Positions 1 to 7,408 of a stretch of DNA of 8,736 nucleotides are shown in pieces. A model generated the notes under the pieces. That model did not search any database, was not told the DNA's origin, and saw nothing but the letters and a program-made list of their open reading frames with translations. The position numbers and the translations under genes are program-made. The stretch covers positions 1-8,736 of the forward strand of contig DNIF01000152.1 in NCBI GenBank assembly GCA_003485715.1, given 5' to 3'. Within the stretch, counting starts at the first letter, position 1, and each line of letters starts with the position of its first letter. This DNA is from Gammaproteobacteria bacterium (GTDB lineage: Bacteria; Pseudomonadota; Gammaproteobacteria; UBA7966).

Positions 1-90
1 GGGTCCGCGCAGATCGTGGAGCAGAGCGGCGGCTTCGACCACTGGATGGGCAAGCTGATGGATGGGTTGGGCCGCGCCATGCAGCGTTGA
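1..90 (+). CDS. C-terminal end of an unrecognised protein (partial)
   Basis: Frame 1 is open from the window edge to a TGA at 88-90 and gives 29 residues ending GLGRAMQR. The visible tail is amphipathic, with a WMGKLMDGLGRAM stretch that could form a helix, and shows no motif I can assign. No start is visible because the gene begins outside the window. It converges on btaB, whose stop lies 117 bp further on. The only support for its being coding is the open frame at the edge and the placement of its stop before an intergenic gap, so this is a plausible gene end with no function assigned. Confidence 0.5.
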   Translation, partial: GSAQIVEQSGGFDHWMGKLMDGLGRAMQR

Positions 91-170
91 GAGCGAATAA
101 CCGCGAGCGATTGCGACCGTCAGACGGTGGTAGCGAACGGCTGTCCTGACGGCTCGATGCCGGATTCTGG

Positions 171-193
171 AAAAACCCAAATCAGCGCGCTGA
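171..193 (-). terminator. Candidate terminator after btaB
   Basis: Fourteen bases past the btaB stop is the perfect 12-bp palindrome TCAGCGCGCTGA (182-193). Read on the minus strand it is followed by TTTGGGTTTTT (181-171). Folded with a CGCG loop the stem is only 4-5 bp, so it is weak, but its position and the T-rich tail are right for the end of the betaine-lipid transcript. Confidence 0.35.
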
Positions 194-206
194 CGCCGCC
201 CGCCAC

Positions 207-950
207 TTACACCGTTCGACGCCGCCCGATGTAGACGTAGTAGGGCACGGTCAGCCCCGCCATGTACGGGACCGGATTGCGCGACTCGGTGAGACGCACG
301 GTCTCGAACCTGGCCTCAAGCGCCGCCAGGCGCTCCGGGCCCAGATGCACCCCATCGTGCGCGAACCAACGTGGCCAGAAGGTGCGCGTGAACATCCCGT
401 GGCGCGCGTGCCCGGGCGAGGGTGTGGCGGCGGACACGTGGAAATCCACTACCCCGACGAGCCCGCCGGGGGTGAGCATGCGCTCGACATTGGCAATGGC
501 TGCCTGCCAGTCCGGGATCATGGTGAGCGCGTAAGAGAGGTAGACGGCGTCAACCGGTTGCGGCGGCTGCCAGCGGGTGGCATCACCCTCGACGCACTCG
601 ATGTGCGCCTGATCGGCCGTACGTCGCTTCGCCACGGCCAGGAGCGGTGCGCAAAGATCCACCAGCCACACGCGCCCGCATCGGTTGAGCGCATCGCCAA
701 GAAAACCGATGTTGCGACCTGTACCGCAACCGAGTTCCACCAGCCGCGCCCCGGCAGGCAACCGTGCCCCGAGGTCGGTGAGCAGGGTGTCACGACCCGC
801 CAGGAGACGCTCCCGGAAGGCGTCGTACTGTTCGGCCTGCGGCCCATAGAAGGCAGCCAGATCACCTGCGTGATCGCCGCTGGCGCGCTTGCCCCGCAAC
901 AGCGTGCAGAGGACGCGCGCGTCAGCCTTCATTCGACTCAGAAATCCCAC
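207..950 (-). CDS. btaB: BtaB, SAM-dependent N-methyltransferase of betaine lipid (DGTS) synthesis
   Basis: A 247-residue class I SAM-dependent methyltransferase. In bacteria BtaB adds three methyl groups to the amino group of diacylglyceryl-homoserine, the BtaA product, giving diacylglyceryl-trimethylhomoserine (DGTS), at the cytoplasmic membrane. Visible motifs are the SAM-binding glycine loop VELGCGTGRN (residues 71-80), the acidic end of strand 2 in WLVDL (95-99), EGDA (121-124), the post-motif region SYALTMIPDW (139-148) and PGG (161-163). The C-terminal VPYYVYIGRR (235-244) is typical of the family. The start is GTG at 950, chosen because AAGGGG lies 5 nt upstream; ATG at 932 is the alternative. 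It begins 34 bp after the btaA stop on the same strand, so the two are almost certainly co-transcribed. The methyltransferase fold alone would be generic; the BtaB assignment rests largely on the adjacent btaA and on the overall family look. Confidence 0.88.
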   Translation of the reverse strand: MGFLSRMKADARVLCTLLRGKRASGDHAGDLAAFYGPQAEQYDAFRERLLAGRDTLLTDLGARLPAGARLVELGCGTGRNIGFLGDALNRCGRVWLVDLCAPLLAVAKRRTADQAHIECVEGDATRWQPPQPVDAVYLSYALTMIPDWQAAIANVERMLTPGGLVGVVDFHVSAATPSPGHARHGMFTRTFWPRWFAHDGVHLGPERLAALEARFETVRLTESRNPVPYMAGLTVPYYVYIGRRRTV

Positions 951-955
951 GAGAA

Positions 956-961
956 CCCCTT
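956..961 (-). promoter_or_regulatory. Ribosome binding site fixing the GTG start of btaB
   Basis: Read on the minus strand the bases are AAGGGG, 5 nt before the GTG at 950. No comparable site precedes the in-frame ATG at 932. It sits in the 34-bp AT-rich gap between btaA and btaB. Confidence 0.6.
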
Positions 962-984
962 GTTTTCGCTAAAATTGTGCTCGC

Positions 985-2184
985 TCAGGTTGAGCGTGGG
1001 GAGGCGATGTGGAAACCCGCGTAGGTGTGCACACGGTCTTCGGCGTTCAGGCGTTGGGCGAGTTCTGTGTCGAAGAACAGACGATCCTGCAACCTGCCGA
1101 CATCCGGGACGACGAGTTCATGCAGATAGGCCGGATCGGCATGAGCACTGCGGAAGATGAGACGCGCATCCGGCGTCATGCGGGCGAAGATGTATTGCCA
1201 TTCTTCGGCAAGTGCCGCTGGCGCGTGACTTGCCATCCAGTCCATGTGATCGAGCAGGACGAAGCGCGAAATCGGACCAGCCTGGTCGCGCAGGAAGGCA
1301 GTGATGGTGCTCGTATGGGGCTCGATCTTGAACACGGCATCGCTCTTCAGGCGCGAGAAGTTCTCCTCCCGCAGGTACTCCGGACAGCAATCTCGCGCGT
1401 ACCGGCCATGCAGATAGAGTCGCCAGAAGTAGTTGTTCTGCACAGGCAATGTACGGAACACGTAGCGGATCGCCTCACGGATGAAACCAGCCACCCCATC
1501 GGCATGGGCGAGCTTGACCTCGCGTGTCTGCGGATGAGGCACACCGAGCATGCTCATGGTGAGCTGACGCGACAATGCCCAGTTCATCGCGCGTGACCAC
1601 ATGAGTGGATCGACGCGGGTGTCATAGATTTGCCGCTGCGTCGCGAGGTCGGTACAGGCGAGCATCTCGGTGATGGCCTGACGCAGGCGCGGCCGCAGCC
1701 TGAGGTAGCCACGAAAGACGCGCGCGAACACACCCGCGAGACCAAAGAAATAGAAGGTGTCGCGTGGGTCGTCCTGGCAGAACCAGTTGATGCGTCGATC
1801 CCAGTAGCTGGTCGCGAAGGGCGAGAGATGACGCCTGAGCACCCGTCGATAGAGCACGGCTGCGTGACGATGCCTGCCATTGCCGAAGAACTCGAAGAAG
1901 TCCTCGAAGTCCAGGCGGCGGATGGCAGCGATCTTGAGTTCCAGCAGGGCCGTCTGCCGCGGATTGGCATCGACCGAATGGATGCGACCGACTCCCGTCA
2001 GGGAGTAATCGAGCACATTGCAGCCAGCACTCGTGATCACGACCATCGTATCGGTCGGGCGCAGGTTGAGCGCTTGACGGTCGACCGCCGGGTCTTCCCA
2101 GCACGTGTTGTAAACCAATGAACGCGAGTAAAGCGCGTTGAACACGCCCTCATGGAGGCGACGCGTCAGAGCTTGGGTCTTCAA
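985..2184 (-). CDS. btaA: BtaA, SAM:diacylglycerol 3-amino-3-carboxypropyltransferase (DUF3419)
   Basis: A 399-residue protein of the DUF3419 family. BtaA transfers the 3-amino-3-carboxypropyl group of S-adenosylmethionine to diacylglycerol, forming diacylglyceryl-homoserine, the first committed step of betaine lipid synthesis at the membrane. Recognisable family blocks are LVYNTCWEDP (23-32), the SAM-binding segment ITSAGCNVLDY (50-60) with VDANP (71-75), QNNYFW (249-254) and LLDHMDW (310-316). The length is normal for the bacterial stand-alone enzyme, and the methyltransferase is a separate gene rather than a fused domain as in fungi. The start is TTG at 2184 with AGGA 10 nt upstream; it leaves about 15 residues before the first conserved block, and no ATG lies nearer. 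It is followed 34 bp later by btaB and preceded by a 175-bp gap after the glycosyltransferase. In several bacteria betaine lipids replace phospholipids under phosphate limitation, but I see no clear Pho box here, so that regulation is not supported by the sequence. Confidence 0.93.
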   Translation of the reverse strand: MKTQALTRRLHEGVFNALYSRSLVYNTCWEDPAVDRQALNLRPTDTMVVITSAGCNVLDYSLTGVGRIHSVDANPRQTALLELKIAAIRRLDFEDFFEFFGNGRHRHAAVLYRRVLRRHLSPFATSYWDRRINWFCQDDPRDTFYFFGLAGVFARVFRGYLRLRPRLRQAITEMLACTDLATQRQIYDTRVDPLMWSRAMNWALSRQLTMSMLGVPHPQTREVKLAHADGVAGFIREAIRYVFRTLPVQNNYFWRLYLHGRYARDCCPEYLREENFSRLKSDAVFKIEPHTSTITAFLRDQAGPISRFVLLDHMDWMASHAPAALAEEWQYIFARMTPDARLIFRSAHADPAYLHELVVPDVGRLQDRLFFDTELAQRLNAEDRVHTYAGFHIASPRST

Positions 2185-2194
2185 GTCGGGTTGA

Positions 2195-2198
2195 TCCT
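2195..2198 (-). promoter_or_regulatory. Weak ribosome binding site for the TTG start of btaA
   Basis: On the minus strand this reads AGGA, ending 10 nt before the TTG at 2184. The short core and long spacer, together with the TTG codon, suggest modest translation initiation. It is the only site near the conserved N-terminus. Confidence 0.4.
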
Positions 2199-2210
2199 GC
2201 GAGGGTTTGC

Positions 2211-2230
2211 CGACCGGCGGCGACCGGCGG
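2211..2230. repeat. Exact tandem duplication of a 10-bp unit
   Basis: CGACCGGCGG occurs twice in a row (2211-2220 and 2221-2230) in the leader region 27-46 bp upstream of the btaA start. It may be simple slippage in GC-rich DNA. No function is evident. Confidence 0.7.
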
Positions 2231-2276
2231 CCGCCAGCATCCGGGGTGATTGCTGATTATCGGCCAAGGAGTAGCG

Positions 2277-2310
2277 TCACGGCCAGTCGCCGGGCCCTGG
2301 CTGGCCGTGA
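2277..2310. repeat. Perfect 10-bp-arm inverted repeat between the glycosyltransferase and btaA
   Basis: TCACGGCCAG (2277-2286) and CTGGCCGTGA (2301-2310) are exact reverse complements separated by 14 nt. It lies 50 bp after the glycosyltransferase stop and 93 bp before the btaA start. As RNA it forms a strong hairpin, but neither strand has a following T-tract, so it is not a classical terminator. It could be a U-less terminator, an RNA-stabilising stem or the operator of a dimeric regulator. On the minus strand a -10-like GATAAT follows at 2261-2256, without a convincing -35. Confidence 0.6.
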
Positions 2311-2359
2311 GGGGTGCCAGGGAGGCTGCCCAAAGTTCGGCGAACGGCCGCGCGAAGCA

Positions 2360-3301
2360 TCAGAACCCGTCGGGATGACGATAGCGCTCCACCCGGAAGC
2401 CAAGGAGCCCGGCCAACAGACCCAGGGCGTTCGCGAGCCGAATCGCTGCGTCCACGCTGGCCCGGCGCGGTCGGATGGGCAGCCTGAGGAGCGCCAGCAG
2501 CGCCCCGCAGAGCTTGCCCGCCGCCTTCAGGCCGTAGCGCCCCCCTACCCGCCATGCGGGTTCCCGCGCCCGCGCCCGAGCGACACCACTGGCGCCATCG
2601 CTGAAATGACGCCACAAGGTGTAGCGCAGGCCCTGGCGCGTGGGAGGCAACCACTCGACGGCCACGGCTCGCGCTGCCCAGACAGCTCGGGCACCCCCAG
2701 AGCGCAACCGTTCGAAGAACTCGTGATCCTCGCCACCCGAGAGATTCAGCCCGGTGTCGAAGCGCTGCGGCGGCTCACCGAGGGCAGCGAGCCTGAGCAG
2801 GGCATTACCACTCGCGACGCGCCGCGGTGAGTGGCCGTCCGCGCGCCCGACTCGCGTCCGCAGGGTCGCGGCATCCGGGATGGCCTCACCCCACCGGATC
2901 CGGATCACGGGACCGCAGACGATATCCGCCGCGTGTTGACACTGTGCCTGCCAGAGTTCCAGAAGCCAGTCGGGCAGGGCGATCTCGTCGTCATCGATCC
3001 CGGCGAGCCAGGCCGCGCCACGCTCGCGGCACTCCTGCAGGATGCGATTGCGGACGCTGGACAACCCGCGGCTCGGTTCCAGCACGTAGTGCACGCACGC
3101 CCCCTCTCCGAGCGCGGCGAGCACCGGCCGGGCACTGCCCTCGGGATCGTTGTCCACCACCAGCAGTTCGACGCGCACGTCCTGGGGCGCTTCCTGACGC
3201 CGAAGGGACTCGAGACAGGCCGTCAGCATTCTGGGCCGCCGGTAGGTCGGAACGGCGACGAGCAGCAGTGGAACGGGGGCCGTGGTGGGTACCTCGGACA
3301 T
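2360..3301 (-). CDS. Glycosyltransferase family 2 (GT-A fold)
   Basis: A 313-residue inverting glycosyltransferase of the GT2 type, using a nucleotide-sugar donor, probably cytoplasmic and membrane-associated. The N-terminal nucleotide-binding strand is LLLVAVPTYRRP (12-23), followed by LLVVDNDP (46-53) and the EPSRGLSSVRNR segment (75-86). The metal- and nucleotide-binding DXD region is IDDDE (102-106), then ASGNALLR (163-170) and the acceptor-side acidic motif GGEDHEFF (189-196), which supplies the catalytic base in this family. The C-terminus (263-302) is mildly hydrophobic and alanine/leucine-rich without a certain transmembrane helix. The start is ATG at 3301, 11 codons before the first strand. 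No clear Shine-Dalgarno is visible, and the frame stays open upstream antisense to the HDOD gene, so the start is less certain than the gene. It is upstream of btaA on the same strand after 175 bp. The acceptor is unknown: lipid A, an exopolysaccharide or a glycolipid are all possible. Confidence 0.88.
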   Translation of the reverse strand: MSEVPTTAPVPLLLVAVPTYRRPRMLTACLESLRRQEAPQDVRVELLVVDNDPEGSARPVLAALGEGACVHYVLEPSRGLSSVRNRILQECRERGAAWLAGIDDDEIALPDWLLELWQAQCQHAADIVCGPVIRIRWGEAIPDAATLRTRVGRADGHSPRRVASGNALLRLAALGEPPQRFDTGLNLSGGEDHEFFERLRSGGARAVWAARAVAVEWLPPTRQGLRYTLWRHFSDGASGVARARAREPAWRVGGRYGLKAAGKLCGALLALLRLPIRPRRASVDAAIRLANALGLLAGLLGFRVERYRHPDGF

Positions 3302-3383
3302 CAGTAGGGACCAATCTGTGCGATGCGTGAACTGTGCACTCAAGTCCCGCCATGCGCGAGTCGCTGAACAGGAGGAGCACCGG

Positions 3384-3437
3384 GTGCAACCTGGCCGTGC
3401 CCGGCCGCGTGTTCTGAATCTGCCCCGTGCCCCGTGA
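3384..3437 (+). CDS. Possible 17-codon leader peptide
   Basis: A GTG at 3384 follows GGAGGAG (3371-3377) at a 6-nt spacing, the best-looking ribosome binding site in this part of the window. It opens a 17-codon frame, MQPGRARPRVLNLPRAP, closed by TGA at 3435-3437. The peptide is arginine- and proline-rich, with no motif. Its stop overlaps the CCCCG/CGGGG hairpins, which recalls a leader-peptide arrangement ahead of the HDOD gene 130 bp downstream. The support is only the ribosome binding site and position, and it may be chance in GC-rich DNA. Confidence 0.2.
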   Translation: MQPGRARPRVLNLPRAP

Positions 3438-3558
3438 CGGGGTAGATGATGCCTGCGGCAAGCCCTCAGACAGAGTCGCAGTGGTCCGCATGAACGCGGG
3501 GCGGCTACCGGTGGCCTTCCGCCGCGAGGGAAAGGCCCGGCGAGCGCCGATCGCGAGT

Positions 3559-3563
3559 GGAGG
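3559..3563 (+). promoter_or_regulatory. Ribosome binding site supporting the GTG start of the HDOD gene
   Basis: GGAGG lies 4 nt before GTG at 3568. The spacing is a little short. The competing ATG at 3613 has only a GAGGAAG 14 nt away (3592-3598), and ATG 3490 has none. Confidence 0.45.
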
Positions 3564-3567
3564 CAAG

Positions 3568-4482
3568 GTGAAAGCTGCAAGGATCCTGAACGAGGAAGCG
3601 ACGAGCCCAACCATGCCGGCAGCAGGGCAACGGCTGGCGGAGAGCCTGGTAGCGGAGGTCTCGGGACTCGTCTCGCCCCCCGACGTCTGCCTGCGCGTCG
3701 CCGAATTGATGCAGGACGAGAACACCACGGCTGATCGACTCGGCGAACTCATCCGGCGCGACCCCAATCTAACCGCCCGTCTGCTCAAGCTGGTCAACAG
3801 TGCGCATTACGGCCTCAGAGGTCGTGTCGACACGGTAACTCGTGCGATCACGATGATTGGCATGCGCGAGCTCTACCACCTCGTATTGGCGGTCTCAGCC
3901 GTGAAGTCCTTCTCCAGCATCCCGAACTCGCTGGTCAACATGGACACCTTCTGGCGGCACAGCATCTTCACCGGTCTCATCGCGCGCGGTCTGGCGCGTG
4001 AGGCGCGGGTACTGCACCCCGAGCGGCTCTTCATCTCCGGACTCCTGCACGACATTGGCAGCCTGGTGCTCTACTTCCGGCTGCACGAGCTGTCCTGCAC
4101 CCTGCTGACCCAGGCCAACGGCAACGAGGACATTCTGTACCTGTCCGAGCAGGAGGCGCTCGGCTTCACGCACGCGGATCTCGGGGCGCTGCTGCTGCGA
4201 CAGTGGTCGCTGCCGGAAACCATGCAGGAGGCCGTGCGCCTGCATCACGAGCCCTTCGCGGCAGAGATCCCCACGGTGGATACCGCCCTGCTCGCACTGG
4301 CCAACAAGCTTGCCAACGGCTCGCAGATTGGTGCCTTTTGCGAAAATCCGCGCGACTCGGTCGGCCCATCACGCCTGCTCATCGAGGCGGCACAGCTTGA
4401 CCCCGACGACTTCGACAGCGAGGTCGTGATCGGAGAGGCCGGACTCTCCTTCACCGAGACGGTCTCGATCCTCGCCGCCTGA
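3568..4482 (+). CDS. HDOD-domain signalling protein
   Basis: About 304 residues, nearly all one HDOD (HD-related output) domain, a helical fold common in bacterial signal transduction as a stand-alone protein. HDOD proteins are usually thought to act as protein-interaction outputs rather than phosphohydrolases. Family landmarks are LVSPPDVCLRVAELM (residues 34-48), the RDPNLTARLLKLVNSAHYG segment (64-82), then WRHS (129-132), LLHDIGSL (159-166), FTHADLG (200-206) and RLHHEP (224-229). The HD pair and three further histidines are retained, but the final metal-ligand aspartate of true HD enzymes appears replaced by Asn246 in ALANKLAN, in line with a non-catalytic domain. GTG 3568 is chosen because GGAGG precedes it; ATG 3613 (289 residues) also gives a complete domain, and GTG 3427 seems too long. 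It has no fused receiver or GGDEF domain. It converges on ntrC and diverges from the glycosyltransferase, so it is probably monocistronic. Confidence 0.85.
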   Translation: MKAARILNEEATSPTMPAAGQRLAESLVAEVSGLVSPPDVCLRVAELMQDENTTADRLGELIRRDPNLTARLLKLVNSAHYGLRGRVDTVTRAITMIGMRELYHLVLAVSAVKSFSSIPNSLVNMDTFWRHSIFTGLIARGLAREARVLHPERLFISGLLHDIGSLVLYFRLHELSCTLLTQANGNEDILYLSEQEALGFTHADLGALLLRQWSLPETMQEAVRLHHEPFAAEIPTVDTALLALANKLANGSQIGAFCENPRDSVGPSRLLIEAAQLDPDDFDSEVVIGEAGLSFTETVSILAA

Positions 4483-4483
4483 G

Positions 4484-4509
4484 CGCCCGTCATCAACCCG
4501 TGGCGGGCG
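4484..4509 (+). terminator. Hairpin in the convergent gap between the HDOD gene and ntrC
   Basis: Just after the HDOD stop, CGCCCG (4484-4489) pairs with CGGGCG (4504-4509), and in plus-strand RNA the stem extends inward to 10 bp with two G-U pairs around the loop CAACCC. The extension relies on G-U pairs that form only in the plus transcript, favouring a role for the HDOD mRNA. No T-tract follows, so intrinsic termination is uncertain. Confidence 0.35.
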
Positions 4510-4545
4510 TCACCGCGCAGCAGTGGCGCAAGCGGGCGCGCGGGA

Positions 4546-6010
<1,465 letters not shown>

Positions 6011-6024
<14 letters not shown>

Positions 6025-7102
6025 CGCTTGAGTTCCCGACGGGCAGCCAGATGGAGAAGGAAGTCAGCCCGGGCCGACTGTGGAAGGCCATGCTGCCACC
6101 CTGCCGATGTACGAGCGCCTGGGTGAGTGGCAGACCCAGGCCACTGCCCCCCTCGCGCCCCGAGACCATCGGGTAGAAGACAGTCTGCTCGAGTTCCGGC
6201 GGGATGCCCGGACCATTGTCGATGACCTCGATCTGAATGCAGAGCCGGTGCAAGCGTGCACCGATGGTCACCATGCGCTGCGGGCGGGTGCGCAGGGTGA
6301 TGGTTGGATTCTGCGTGCCCGCCAGGGCCTGCACACTGTTACGCAGCAGATTGAGCAGGGCCTGTACCAACTGGTCGGCATCGCCCACGAATTCAGGCAA
6401 GGAAGGATCGTAGTCGCGCCGGATCCGGATGCCGTGCGTGGTGTCGGCAGTGACCAGAGAACGCACGTGTTCCAGTACTTCATGCACGTTGGTCGGAACC
6501 CGTGCCGGCGGCAGACTGGGGCCCAGCATGCGATCAATGAGCTTATGCAGGCGATCAACTTCCTGGATGATGATGCGCGTATATTCACGCCGGGTGTCGT
6601 CCACCAGCTCGCGTTCGAGCAACTGGGCCGCGCCCCGGATCCCTCCGAGGGGATTCTTCACCTCATGGGCCATACCGCGCAGTAGTGCGGAAGTGACGTT
6701 GCGCTGGGTCAGCATGGTCTCGTTGCGCACGATGCGGTGATGGCGATCGACATTCACTATTTCGAGCAGCGTGGCCTCGCCCTGCGCGTCCTCGAACACG
6801 TGTGCCGTGACATCAACAATTGTGGGGCTGGGAGCATCCCTGCGCAGGATCACGTCGCGCTCGGTGCAGATCTGGCCGCTGGAGCGGGCACGCGCAATGA
6901 GCCCTTGCAGCTCCGGCAAGTCCGGCAGCACCCGCCCGATGGGCTCGCTGGAGAGTGCCCGGGACGAGAGGCCAAGCAGATCCTCGGCAGATCCGTTCAT
7001 GTGCAGAAGCTTGAGTTCGGCATCGAAGAGCAGCACGGCAACGGCGAGATTATCGAGACAGCGCTCGGCATTGCTTCGCTGCGGCACGCTGCGAGTGGTC
7101 AT
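6011..7102 (-). CDS. ntrB: NtrB (GlnL), nitrogen sensor histidine kinase/phosphatase
   Basis: A 363-residue soluble two-component kinase that phosphorylates NtrC under nitrogen limitation and, with PII, dephosphorylates it under excess. It has no transmembrane segment, as expected. A PAS domain (about 14-120) precedes the dimerisation/phosphorylation helix with His146 in AHEVKNPLGGIRGAAQLL (145-162), then the GHKL ATPase domain with N box NLLRNSVQAL (251-260), G1 box DNGPGIP (295-301), FYPMVSGREGG (309-319) and G2 GSGLGL (319-324). Length is close to the family norm (349 in E. coli). ATG 7102 is chosen because it fits the family N-terminus and has AGGTG at 7111-7107; the frame continues to an ATG at 7195, but that extension is arginine/glycine-rich and unlike any NtrB. 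It overlaps ntrC by 14 bp. It is separated from glnA by 306 bp with a terminator, so it probably has its own promoter. Confidence 0.96.
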
Positions 7103-7281
7103 GACGCACCTGAAGCGTGCACCAGGACCACGGCTGCCACATGGTCGATCATGGTTCTCGCCGCCTCTGCCCGGCAGCGACCCGGGGATGACCATGCCGA
7201 CGTCGAGGCGTGGTGCACTGGTTGATATCGATGTGTCACGCCTTAGCCCGTCATGTCAGAACGCATCATGCCGTGAACCGG

Positions 7282-7297
7282 AGCAAACTTTGCACCA
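7282..7297 (-). promoter_or_regulatory. Candidate sigma-54 (RpoN) promoter for ntrBC
   Basis: Read from 7297 down to 7282 the minus strand is TGGTGCAAAGTTTGCT. It has the invariant GG and GC exactly 10 nt apart, the TGG of the -24 element and a full TTGC plus T of the -12 element; three of the central -24 bases differ from TGGCACG. The start of transcription would fall near 7270, about 170 bp before ntrB. It sits directly after the glnA terminator, where a separate ntrBC promoter is needed. This would make ntrBC subject to sigma-54 control and possibly NtrC autoregulation. A chance match cannot be excluded. Confidence 0.38.
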
Positions 7298-7299
7298 TC

Positions 7300-7336
7300 A
7301 ACAAACAAGGGCCGGAGCGGTCACCCGCCCCGGCCC
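7300..7336 (-). terminator. Rho-independent terminator after glnA
   Basis: Arms 7336-7325 and 7320-7309 form a 12-bp stem around the tetranucleotide loop 7324-7321, followed on the minus strand by TTGTTTGTT (7308-7300). The one imperfect pair is A-C on the plus strand but G-U in minus-strand RNA, so the structure is fully paired only in the glnA transcript. It lies 72 bp after the glnA stop and separates glnA from ntrBC. Confidence 0.85.
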
Positions 7337-7408
7337 CTCCAATTCCCTCGCCCAAGGTCCGTCGCGCCTGAAACGTCAGGCGCTGGCGGACAGGGCACAT
7401 CCCTCAGC

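Larger units (their letters stand above)
3302..3567. other. Divergent regulatory region between glycosyltransferase and HDOD genes
   Basis: This 266-bp region must carry the promoters of both divergent genes. I see no convincing -35/-10 pair on either strand. It contains GCACC-G-GGTGC (3377-3387), a short inverted repeat, a strong ribosome-binding-like GGAGGAG (3371-3377) with a 17-codon open frame after it, and overlapping hairpins built from CCCCG and CGGGG (3423-3442). In-frame GTG and ATG codons at 3427 and 3490 upstream of the HDOD start lack ribosome binding sites. Confidence 0.5.
7103..7408. other. glnA-ntrB intergenic region
   Basis: The 306 bp hold, in the direction of transcription, a strong intrinsic terminator for glnA, a sigma-54-like promoter and then about 170 bp of likely ntrB leader. 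The leader contains GGCGTG (7207-7212) pairing with CACGCC (7237-7242), and TGCACCA-type heptamers at 7118-7124, 7211-7217 and 7291-7297. No complete NtrC palindrome (GCAC-N5-TGGTGC) is present, and no further gene is supported. Confidence 0.6.

Noticed and set aside
117..152. CCGTCAG (117-123) and CTGACGG (146-152) inverted repeat as a terminator of the partial plus-strand gene
   Set aside because: Seven perfect pairs but a 22-nt loop and no T-tract downstream on the plus strand; not good enough to call.
345..1160. Long plus-strand open frame across btaB and the end of btaA
   Set aside because: It is antisense to two clearly recognised genes and shows no family motif; long antisense frames are expected at this GC content.
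2185..2359. Pho box upstream of btaA, expected if betaine lipid synthesis is induced by phosphate limitation
   Set aside because: I searched by eye for CTGTCAT-type direct repeats on both strands and found none.
3385..3403. Minus-strand GGGCACGG followed by TTGCA, resembling a sigma-54 promoter for the glycosyltransferase gene
   Set aside because: The GG and GC are 12 nt apart instead of the required 10, which sigma-54 promoters do not tolerate well.
3427..3567. Longer HDOD protein starting at GTG 3427
   Set aside because: No ribosome binding site in front of it, and the extension is Arg/Gly-rich and outside the HDOD domain.
7103..7195. N-terminal extension of ntrB to the ATG at 7195
   Set aside because: The extra 31 residues are Gly/Arg-rich and unlike NtrB N-termini, while ATG 7102 fits family length and has AGGTG upstream.
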